Origin: Chitinophagaceae bacterium
GTDB taxonomy: Bacteria; Bacteroidota; Bacteroidia; Chitinophagales; Chitinophagaceae
Direction: 5' to 3'
DNA: 17,495 nt
Assembly (NCBI GenBank): GCA_003456175.1
Contig: DMPB01000128.1
Span: 22,117 to 39,611, forward strand
Shown here: in pieces, positions 6,606 through 13,363 of the stretch
Numbering within the stretch: the first letter of the stretch is position 1
Layout: every line of letters begins with the position of its first letter
The notes under the pieces: model-generated
Seen by the model: the letters and a program-made list of their open reading frames with translations, nothing else
What the model was told of the DNA's origin: nothing
Databases searched by the model: none
Program-made: the position numbers and the translations under genes

Positions 6606-8267
6606 ATGAGCGAAGAGAAAAGTTTGAATTTCTTAGAAGAAATTATAGAACAACATTTAGCCGAAGGCAAATACCCGCATATCGTTACGCGTTTTCCGCC
6701 AGAACCAAATGGATACTTGCACATGGGGCATGCCAGCAGTATTTGTTTGAATTTCGGACTAACTAAAAAATATCCTGGTTATACTAACCTTCGTTTCGAT
6801 GATACAAACCCCGTAACAGAAGATACAGAGTATGTAGAAAGTATTAAAAACGATATCAAATGGCTTGGCTTTGAATGGAAAAACGAGCTGTATGCCAGCG
6901 ATTATTTTGATTCACTTTACAAATACGCCGTAACCCTTATTGAAAAAGGGTTGGCTTATGTTGATGATAGTTCGAGCGAAGAAATTGCGGCTCAAAAGGG
7001 AACGCCTACACAACCCGGCTATCGTAATCAATATGCCGAACGTTCTGTAGCCGAAAACTTAGCATTATTCGCTGCCATGAAAGCCGGTGAATTTCCTGAC
7101 GGTGCTAAAGTACTTAGAGCCAAAATTGACATGGCTAGCCCAAACATGCTCATGAGAGATCCTATACTGTATCGTATCAAGCATGCACATCACCACCGCA
7201 CTGGCGATACATGGTGTATTTATCCTATGTACGATTTTGCACACGGCCAAAGCGATAGTATCGAGGAGATAACACACAGTATTTGTACCATGGAGTTTGT
7301 GCCGCATCGTGAATTATACGATTGGTTTATTGCACAATTAGGTATTTATCCAAGCAAGCAATACGAGTTTGCCCGTCGCAATCTTACATATACTGTTATG
7401 AGTAAGCGTAAGCTATTACAGCTAGTGAATGAGCAGCATGTAGCTGGTTGGGACGATCCTCGCATGCCTACCATCAGCGGGCTTCGTCGCAGAGGCTATA
7501 CACCAGAAAGTATCAGAGAGTTTTGCGATAGAATTGGTATTGCCAAGCGTGAGAACTTGGTAGATGTTGGTTTGCTAGAGTTTTGCGTACGTGAGCATTT
7601 AAATAAAATTGCATTACGCCGTATGGTGGTTTTTGATCCTTTAAAAGTGGTTATTACCAACTATCCTGAGGCACAAGTAGAATTGTTACAGGGTGAGGAT
7701 AATCCTGAGGATCCGAATACAACGTATCGCGATATTCCATTTAGCAGAGAGCTGTATATTGAGCAAGAAGACTTTATGGAAAGCCCACCCAAAAAGTACT
7801 TCCGTTTAGCACCCGGGCAAATGGTACGCCTCAAACATGCCTACATTATTCAGTGCGATGAGGTAGTAAAAGATGCCAATGGTAAAATAATAGAAGTACG
7901 TTGTAGCTATTTGCCCAACAGTAAAAGTGGTAACGATACTAGTGGTGTGCATGTGAAAGGAACTTTACATTGGGTAAGTGTGGCACAAGCAATACCAGCC
8001 GAAGTCCGTTTGTACGATCGATTGTTTACAGTTGAAGATTTAGATGAAGCAGAAGGCGATTTCAAGCAGTATATCAATCCTAATTCTTTGGAAGTGGTAG
8101 GTGCTGCTTTTGCTGAGCCTGCTTTAGCGAGTAGTACAGCAGATCAACGCTATCAGTTTTTACGTAAGGGTTATTTTGTAATAGATCCTGATAGTACAAC
8201 AGAGAAAATGGTGTTTAATAGAACAGTTACTTTAAAAGATACTTGGGCGAAAGAGCAAAAGAAATAA
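6606..8267 (+). CDS. glnS: Glutaminyl-tRNA synthetase
   Basis: This cytoplasmic enzyme charges tRNA-Gln with glutamine using ATP. The 553 residues equal the usual bacterial length. The class I signatures are both present: the HIGH motif as HMGH (39-42) within TRFPPEPNGYLHMGHASS, and the KMSKS motif as VMSKRKL (264-270). Other GlnRS hallmarks are NLRFDDTNPVTEDTEYVESI, PMYDFAHGQSDSIEEITHSI and WDDPRMPTISGLRRRG. The two-lobed beta-barrel anticodon-binding region occupies roughly residues 340-545. GlnRS is distinguished from GluRS by the PPEPNGYLHMGH and MSKRKL forms. The start is the ATG giving MSEEKSLNFLEEII; a TTG seven codons earlier would overlap the putative promoter and was rejected. A GC-rich terminator follows after 21 bp. 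The gene appears monocistronic. Confidence 0.98.
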   Translation: MSEEKSLNFLEEIIEQHLAEGKYPHIVTRFPPEPNGYLHMGHASSICLNFGLTKKYPGYTNLRFDDTNPVTEDTEYVESIKNDIKWLGFEWKNELYASDYFDSLYKYAVTLIEKGLAYVDDSSSEEIAAQKGTPTQPGYRNQYAERSVAENLALFAAMKAGEFPDGAKVLRAKIDMASPNMLMRDPILYRIKHAHHHRTGDTWCIYPMYDFAHGQSDSIEEITHSICTMEFVPHRELYDWFIAQLGIYPSKQYEFARRNLTYTVMSKRKLLQLVNEQHVAGWDDPRMPTISGLRRRGYTPESIREFCDRIGIAKRENLVDVGLLEFCVREHLNKIALRRMVVFDPLKVVITNYPEAQVELLQGEDNPEDPNTTYRDIPFSRELYIEQEDFMESPPKKYFRLAPGQMVRLKHAYIIQCDEVVKDANGKIIEVRCSYLPNSKSGNDTSGVHVKGTLHWVSVAQAIPAEVRLYDRLFTVEDLDEAEGDFKQYINPNSLEVVGAAFAEPALASSTADQRYQFLRKGYFVIDPDSTTEKMVFNRTVTLKDTWAKEQKK

Positions 8268-8288
8268 TAATGTTTTGTTTCTGATACA

Positions 8289-8322
8289 CAAGGGGCGGCC
8301 ATCGGCCGCCCCTTGATTGTTT
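8289..8322 (+). terminator. Strong intrinsic terminator of glnS
   Basis: CAAGGGGCGGCC (8289-8300), loop ATC, GGCCGCCCCTTG (8304-8315) form a perfect 12-bp GC-rich stem, followed by ATTGTTT. It starts 21 bp after the glnS stop. Its inner stem GGCGGCC-N3-GGCCGCC is identical to that of the terminator at 11180-11220. Confidence 0.85.
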
Positions 8323-8411
8323 ACCAAATCAGCAATTTTCGGTACAGGCAACTTAAATGGGTGTTGAGGTGTTATGGTAGTGTAGTTACATTATGTAGCT
8401 TCATTGCTATT

Positions 8412-9509
8412 ATGTTAGGTAACCGATTTATACGTTTTAACCCCAAAGCCGAGCAGAAGAATAAGTTTGAACAACTGCTCGATATTTTTATGCAGTTGCT
8501 TACGTACACCAACGGGGATGTAAGCGAGGCGCTGCAGTGGATGAACGAACTCGATAAGCAATATCAACTCACTAACAATGAGTATGGCATGGGCGATTTT
8601 ATAGACGATTTAAAAAGCAATGGCTATATTAAAGATGACAATCCCGATGGTACTATCACCTTAACTTCTAAATCAGAACAACAAATTCGTAAACGAAGCC
8701 TCGAAGAAATTTTCGGTAAGCTCAAAAAGAGTAAGCAAGGCAATCACCAAACATTTAAGCCTGGCGTTGGCGATGATATTGCACCCGATATTCGTCCGTA
8801 TCAGTTTGGAGATCTCTTAGAGCAGATAGATTTTACAGAAAGTATTCGCAACGCACAAATCAACCACGGTATAGAACGCTTTCACATGCAAGAAGATGAT
8901 TTGCATATCCGTGAAACCGACTTTAAAGCGCAAACAAGTACAGTGCTGATGATTGATATTAGTCATAGCATGATACTTTACGGAGAAGATCGTATTACGC
9001 CGGCTAAAAAAGTAGCTATGGCATTGAGTGAACTTATTACCACAAAATATCCTAAAGATACCCTCGATATTGTTGTGTTTGGCAACGATGCTTGGCCGGT
9101 TGAAATCAAAGATTTGCCCTATTTGCAAGTAGGGCCTTATCACACCAACACCGTTGCGGGGCTTGAACTTGCGATGGACATACTGCGTCGCAGAAAAAAT
9201 ACCAACAAGCAAATTTTTATGATCACCGATGGCAAACCTACTTGCTTAAAAATTGGCGGTCGATATTATAAAAACAGCTTTGGCCTCGATCGAAAAATTG
9301 TGAACCGCTGCATCAACATGGCCGCACAATGCAAAAAACTCAAAATTCCTATCACCACTTTTATGATTGCAAGCGACCCCTATTTGCAACGCTTTGTACA
9401 AGAATTTACCGAAACCAATCATGGTAAGGCCTTCTTCGCAAGTTTAGACAAATTAGGAGCTTTCATTTTTCGTGATTTCGAAAGTGGCAAACGAAAAACT
9501 GTATACTAA
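8412..9509 (+). CDS. VWA-domain protein, partner of a MoxR-like AAA+ ATPase
   Basis: The product has 365 residues from the ATG giving MLGNRFIRFNPKAE. A TTG frame opening at 8313 would start inside the glnS terminator and was rejected. The N-terminal ~130 residues are helical and charged. The C-terminal half is a von Willebrand A domain with an intact MIDAS metal site: DISHS (D182, S184, S186) in VLMIDISHSMILYG, the threonine region PYHTNTVAGLELAMDIL, and ITDGKPT. No signal peptide or membrane helix is seen, so it is cytoplasmic. VWA proteins encoded beside MoxR/Mg-chelatase-type ATPases generally act with them as a metal-dependent binding module that remodels or loads a client. The AAA+ gene follows 63 bp downstream with only a palindromic repeat between. 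The client is unknown. Confidence 0.88.
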   Translation: MLGNRFIRFNPKAEQKNKFEQLLDIFMQLLTYTNGDVSEALQWMNELDKQYQLTNNEYGMGDFIDDLKSNGYIKDDNPDGTITLTSKSEQQIRKRSLEEIFGKLKKSKQGNHQTFKPGVGDDIAPDIRPYQFGDLLEQIDFTESIRNAQINHGIERFHMQEDDLHIRETDFKAQTSTVLMIDISHSMILYGEDRITPAKKVAMALSELITTKYPKDTLDIVVFGNDAWPVEIKDLPYLQVGPYHTNTVAGLELAMDILRRRKNTNKQIFMITDGKPTCLKIGGRYYKNSFGLDRKIVNRCINMAAQCKKLKIPITTFMIASDPYLQRFVQEFTETNHGKAFFASLDKLGAFIFRDFESGKRKTVY

Positions 9510-9511
9510 TA

Positions 9512-9555
9512 CCTTACGGTAAATGCTATATCGCAATATCACATTTACCGCAAGG
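9512..9555. repeat. Dispersed palindrome, copy 2 (44 bp)
   Basis: The left arm CCTTACGGTAAATG (9512-9525) and right arm CATTTACCGCAAGG (9542-9555) differ from perfect complementarity at one position. The 16-nt loop contains ATCGCAAT (9530-9537), shared with copy 3, and a small ATAT-CGCA-ATAT hairpin. It starts 2 bp after the VWA stop codon and ends 17 bp before the AAA+ start, so it would be a stem-loop in a joint mRNA. It lacks a T tract, which argues against termination. Confidence 0.9.
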
Positions 9556-9572
9556 GCAACAAACCATTAACT

Positions 9573-11117
9573 ATGAATGTTCAAGCGATAAAAACATTAG
9601 GGCAACTGAAAGCAAGTGGCTACCAACCTAAGTCTATTAAAGAAGAAGTAAGAGATAACTTAATTGCTGCAATCAGAAACAAAGAAAATCCGTTCCCGGG
9701 TGTGATGGGTTACGATGATACGGTAATTCCCGACACCGAACGAGCATTACTGAGCAGGCATAATATTTTGTTTTTAGGCCTACGCGGACAAGCGAAAACG
9801 CGTATGGCTCGACAAATGGTGCATTTGCTTAACGAGTACATACCCGTTATTGCAGGTAGTGAAGTGAACGACGATCCTTTGCAGCCGCTGAGTAAGTACG
9901 CTAAAAATCTTATTGCCCAACATGGCGATGATACCCCTATTCATTGGGTGCACCGTAGCGAACGATATGGCGAAAAGCTCGCAACACCCGATGTAAGTGT
10001 TGCCGATTTAATTGGCGATATAGACCCAATTAAGGCCGCCAATCTTCGCCTGAATTTTGCCGATGAAGAAGTAATTCATTACGGCATTATACCACGTAGT
10101 AACCGTGGCATTTTTGTAATCAACGAGTTACCCGATTTGCAGGCTCGCATACAAGTAGCATTGTTTAACATACTGCAAGAAGGAGATATTCAAATTCGTG
10201 GTTTTAAACTGCGTATGCCTTTAGATATTTTGTTTGTGTTCACTGCCAATCCGGAAGATTATACCAATCGTGGTAGTATTGTAACACCATTAAAGGATAG
10301 AATTGAAAGTCAAATTTTAACGCACTATCCGAAAGATATTGAAACAGCCTTAACCATTACGGAACAAGAGGCAGCAATACTACCGCAACAGCAGGCTAAA
10401 GTTATTGTTAGCGATTTAATTAAGCGCTTGATAGAACAGGTTGCTTTCGAAGCACGCAACAGCGAGTTTGTAGATAAAAAAAGTGGTGTAAGTGCACGCC
10501 TTACTATTGCTGCTTTTGAGAATGCTGTAAGCAGTGCTGAACGTAGAAGTATTATTCATAACGAGGCTCAAACACAAGTGTGGGTAAGCGATTTAGCAGG
10601 CATTATCCCAGCTATTACAGGCAAAATTGAATTGGTGTACGAAGGTGAGCAAGAAGGCCCGTATCAAGTAGCGTTGAACTTAGTAGATAAAGCCATACGT
10701 GCTCAATTCGTTAACTATTTCCCCAACCCCGAAAAGCAAAAGAAAAAGCGTGTTGTTGGTAAGAAAAGTGCCGATGAAAAGCCAGAAGAAGAAAGTATGT
10801 ATAAAGCCATTACTCGTTGGTTCGATGCAGGTAACTTCATTGATATTTTAGTAGACATGAAAGATGCCGATAAGTTGTTGGCATTGTACAGAGTAGATGG
10901 CTTATTTGGTTTAGTGAAAAAGTTGTACCCACATGCCAATGAAAGAGAAGCCGCGTTATTAATGGAGTTTGTACTGCACGGCTTGGCTAGTTATAGCCTC
11001 ATTAGTAAGCAAACCATAGAAGGCAAAATTGTATTCAAAGATTTAATGGGAAGTATGGTGAATTTAGATAATCTAAATTTTGATGAATCTGATTTTAATG
11101 AAGAAGATTATCGTTAA
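9573..11117 (+). CDS. MoxR/magnesium-chelatase-like AAA+ ATPase
   Basis: This 514-residue cytoplasmic ATPase has its core at residues ~35-260. It has Walker A GLRGQAKTR (69-77, K75), Walker B-like FVINELPDL (181-189), sensor-1 region FVFTANPEDYTNRG with N226, and arginine-finger region LKDRIESQI (R243). Both nucleotide motifs depart from the textbook form: GQAKT instead of GxGKT, and INE instead of DE. I recall the GQAKT/S form in Mg-chelatase-like relatives, so this looks like a family trait rather than decay. The C-terminal part has a Lys/Glu-rich linker (~385-410, KQKKKRVVGKKSADEKPEEE), a helical segment and an acidic tail (NLNFDESDFNEEDYR). It is paired with the VWA gene upstream, probably as one operon. 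The client and pathway are unknown; chlorophyll synthesis is not implied. Confidence 0.88.
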   Translation: MNVQAIKTLGQLKASGYQPKSIKEEVRDNLIAAIRNKENPFPGVMGYDDTVIPDTERALLSRHNILFLGLRGQAKTRMARQMVHLLNEYIPVIAGSEVNDDPLQPLSKYAKNLIAQHGDDTPIHWVHRSERYGEKLATPDVSVADLIGDIDPIKAANLRLNFADEEVIHYGIIPRSNRGIFVINELPDLQARIQVALFNILQEGDIQIRGFKLRMPLDILFVFTANPEDYTNRGSIVTPLKDRIESQILTHYPKDIETALTITEQEAAILPQQQAKVIVSDLIKRLIEQVAFEARNSEFVDKKSGVSARLTIAAFENAVSSAERRSIIHNEAQTQVWVSDLAGIIPAITGKIELVYEGEQEGPYQVALNLVDKAIRAQFVNYFPNPEKQKKKRVVGKKSADEKPEEESMYKAITRWFDAGNFIDILVDMKDADKLLALYRVDGLFGLVKKLYPHANEREAALLMEFVLHGLASYSLISKQTIEGKIVFKDLMGSMVNLDNLNFDESDFNEEDYR

Positions 11118-11119
11118 TA

Positions 11120-11164
11120 CCTTACGGTAAATGATGTAATCGCAATCTATCATTTACCGTAAGG
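11120..11164. repeat. Dispersed palindrome, copy 3 (45 bp, perfect arms)
   Basis: CCTTACGGTAAATGAT (11120-11135) and ATCATTTACCGTAAGG (11149-11164) are perfect 16-bp arms around a 13-nt loop containing ATCGCAAT (11139-11146). It begins 2 bp after the AAA+ stop, exactly as copy 2 begins 2 bp after the VWA stop (both read TAATACCTTACGG). Because a separate terminator lies at 11180-11220, this palindrome is not needed for termination. Confidence 0.92.
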
Positions 11165-11179
11165 AAAGCAAGTGTAATA

Positions 11180-11220
11180 GTTAAGATAAACGGCGGCCAA
11201 AGGCCGCCGTTTATCTTAAC
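11180..11220. terminator. Bidirectional terminator between the AAA+ gene and glgB
   Basis: A perfect 19-bp inverted repeat (11180-11198 and 11202-11220) has loop AAA and core GGCGGCC/GGCCGCC. The outer arms are AT-rich (GTTAAGATAAAC), giving a U-containing tail on each strand. Its last base is the final base of the glgB stop codon (TAG, 11220-11222 on the minus strand). It lies 63 bp past the AAA+ stop. Symmetry and convergent placement indicate it serves both genes. Confidence 0.85.
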
Positions 11221-13247
11221 TAAGCAAGTACAACAGCACTTAATGCCGGTAAGTGAATCGTAAGCTCGTAGGTTTTAGTTTTTTTATCGACCAATGCTTG
11301 TTTGATTGCAGGGTTGTATACATCGCCAGTACCCCAAAATGCTTTATCATCGCTATTAAAAATCTCTTGCCAGTTTTTCTTTTGATGTACATATACTTTC
11401 CAATCGTTACGCACCACTGGAGTCATATTCAGTAGGACAATTACATTGTCTTTTGGCTTTTTGCCTTTGCGTTTGAAGCTAAGTACACTAAGATCCCGAT
11501 GATTTAAATCGAGCCATTCAAAACCATCTGAGGTGAATTGATGTTCGTATAAAGCTGGGTAATTTCTATATAACTGATTCAACTGTTGAATGCAGTATTT
11601 TAAACCGCCATGGCTCACAAAGTCTGTTAATTGCCATGGCAAAGCACTCTTGTAATTCCATTCAATATTACTGCCTAACTCGTTACCCATAAAGAGCAGC
11701 TTTGCACCCGGGTGGGTGAACATGTAAGTGTACAACAAACGAAGATTAGCGAATTTTTGCCATTCATCGCCAGGCATTTTGTACAACATGGGGCTCTTGC
11801 CATGTACCACTTCATCGTGGCTAAGTGGTAGCATAAAGTTTTCGTTGTAGAAATACATCATGCTAAAAGTGAATTTATCTTGATGGAACTGCCGATAGAT
11901 TGGATCCATTTTAAAATAGTCTAAGGTATCGTGCATCCAGCCCATCATCCACTTCATGCCAAAACCAAGGCCGCCTTCAAAAGTAGGTTTGCTAATGCCC
12001 GGCCAGTCGGTTGCTTCTTCGGCAATAGTTTGAATATCCGGAAAATCGCGATAAAGTGTTTCGTTCATGTCTTTAATGAACGCAATAGCTTCTAGGTTAC
12101 CGTTACCACCAAATATGTTCGGCTCCCATTGGCCTTCGTTGCGGCTATAATCGAGGCGTAACATACTGCTTACTGCATCTACACGCAAGCCATCGGCATG
12201 AAAAATATCGCACCAATAACGAGCACTACTGATGAGAAAACTCTTAACCTCGCCACGAGCATAGTTAAAAATATAGCTGTTCCAATCGGGGTGATATCCC
12301 TTTCGCATATCGGCATATTCGTAAGTATGTGTACCATCGAACATGAACAAGCCATGGCTATCGTATGGGAAGTGAGAAGGCACCCAATCGAGAATTACAC
12401 CAATACCTGCTTTATGAAAGCATTCCACTAAAAAAGCGAAATCTTGTGGTGTGCCAAAACGGCTTGTGGGTGCAAAATAGCCGGTGCCTTGATAGCCCCA
12501 ACTGCCATCGAACGGGTGTTCCATTACAGGCATCAATTCAACATGGGTAAAGCCCATTTCTTGCACATAAGGAACGAGCTTCTCGGCTATCATCGCATAG
12601 CTTAAATAGGTTTCAGGATCGTTCGCATCGGGGCGCAACCAACTTGCTAGGTGCACTTCGTACACACTCCATGGCGCTGCTAAGCTGTTATGTTGCTTGC
12701 GTTGCTGCATCCATTCAGTATCTGTCCATTCGTACCAAGTATCCCAAACTTTAGATGCTGTTTTAGGTCGAGTTTCCCAGTGGCGAGCAAAGGGGTCGCC
12801 TTTATCTAATCGAACACCCTTGAAACCATGAATATGGTATTTATAAGCGTCGCCTTTTTTTACATTTGGTATAAAGCCTTCCCATATGCCCGAATGGTCG
12901 AGGCGTACAAACAGCGGATGTGTGGTGTTGTTCCATTCATTAAAATCGCCGCTTACAAACACTGTTGTGGCATTTGGTGCCCACACGGCAAAGTAATAAC
13001 CTTCAGTACCTAATACATTTTTATGATGATTACCAAATAGCTCATACAATCGGTAATGTGTACCCCGCTGAAAATTACGAACATCTTCCTCCGAGAAAAT
13101 ACTATAGTTCCAAACAGGTTTGGTTGTGTCTACAAAATGGGTGTCTTCGTAACGTTGTAGTGCAGCATTCACATGAGGGTTTGCTGTATTCACATTGTTA
13201 TTCGCCTTGTTAGCTTTGTTGGCCGACTTTCGTGCTGTGGTGCTCAT
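11220..13247 (-). CDS. glgB: 1,4-alpha-glucan (glycogen) branching enzyme, GH13
   Basis: This cytoplasmic enzyme cuts an alpha-1,4 glucan chain and re-attaches it by an alpha-1,6 bond during glycogen synthesis. From ATG 13245-13247 it has 675 residues; a TTG five codons upstream is rejected. A CBM48 module (~82-160, YYFAVWAPNATTVFVSGDFN) precedes the GH13 barrel. Conserved regions are GVILDWVPSHFPYDSHG (283-299), DGLRVDAVSSMLRLDYSR with nucleophile D357, IAEEATDWPGIS with the acid at E410 or E411, and LSHDEVVHGKS with D478. A C-terminal beta domain follows. The extra N1 domain of E. coli-type enzymes is absent. Residues ~5-28 form an Ala/Asn/Lys-rich tail (ANKANKANNNVNTAN), probably disordered. 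No other glycogen gene is in view. It is convergent with the AAA+ gene and divergent from the receptor. Confidence 0.96.
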   Translation of the reverse strand: MSTTARKSANKANKANNNVNTANPHVNAALQRYEDTHFVDTTKPVWNYSIFSEEDVRNFQRGTHYRLYELFGNHHKNVLGTEGYYFAVWAPNATTVFVSGDFNEWNNTTHPLFVRLDHSGIWEGFIPNVKKGDAYKYHIHGFKGVRLDKGDPFARHWETRPKTASKVWDTWYEWTDTEWMQQRKQHNSLAAPWSVYEVHLASWLRPDANDPETYLSYAMIAEKLVPYVQEMGFTHVELMPVMEHPFDGSWGYQGTGYFAPTSRFGTPQDFAFLVECFHKAGIGVILDWVPSHFPYDSHGLFMFDGTHTYEYADMRKGYHPDWNSYIFNYARGEVKSFLISSARYWCDIFHADGLRVDAVSSMLRLDYSRNEGQWEPNIFGGNGNLEAIAFIKDMNETLYRDFPDIQTIAEEATDWPGISKPTFEGGLGFGMKWMMGWMHDTLDYFKMDPIYRQFHQDKFTFSMMYFYNENFMLPLSHDEVVHGKSPMLYKMPGDEWQKFANLRLLYTYMFTHPGAKLLFMGNELGSNIEWNYKSALPWQLTDFVSHGGLKYCIQQLNQLYRNYPALYEHQFTSDGFEWLDLNHRDLSVLSFKRKGKKPKDNVIVLLNMTPVVRNDWKVYVHQKKNWQEIFNSDDKAFWGTGDVYNPAIKQALVDKKTKTYELTIHLPALSAVVLA

Positions 13248-13273
13248 ATTACCGTTAAACAATTTTTAACAAC

Positions 13274-13311
13274 CATTTACCATAATAAAACAACGTAACC
13301 TTTCGTAAATG
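13274..13311. promoter_or_regulatory. Degenerate inverted repeat in the glgB/receptor divergent gap
   Basis: CATTTAC (13274-13280) and GTAAATG (13305-13311) are 7-bp reverse complements. The second lies in CCTTTCGTAAATG, a degraded match to the dispersed arm CCTTACGGTAAATG. The 116-bp gap must carry both divergent promoters. I see no clear TAnnTTTG element in it. This may be an eroded repeat copy or an operator. Confidence 0.25.
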
Positions 13312-13363
13312 ATTGAATATTGGTTATCCAAGATACAAGCTAAACACTAAACTAACTAACTGC

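Noticed and set aside
6443..6724. Minus-strand 93-residue frame upstream of and inside glnS
   Set aside because: It overlaps the palindrome and the conserved GlnRS N-terminus antisense, with no domain.
8313..8411. N-terminal extension of the VWA protein from a TTG codon
   Set aside because: It would begin inside the right arm of the glnS terminator; the following ATG at 8412 gives a family-like start.
9512..9555. Palindrome copy 2 as a rho-independent terminator of the VWA gene
   Set aside because: There is no T tract, the stem is AT-containing with a long loop, and the next gene starts 17 bp later on the same strand.
9573..11117. True magnesium chelatase subunit for chlorophyll or cobalamin synthesis
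   Set aside because: No other pigment or cobalamin genes are in view, the nucleotide motifs diverge, and MoxR-like ATPase-VWA pairs are common outside these pathways.
6511..11164. CRISPR array made of the palindromic repeats
   Set aside because: There are only three copies, kilobases apart with whole genes between them, and no cas genes.
12198..13213. Plus-strand open frames inside glgB
   Set aside because: They are antisense to conserved GH13 and CBM48 motifs; shadows.
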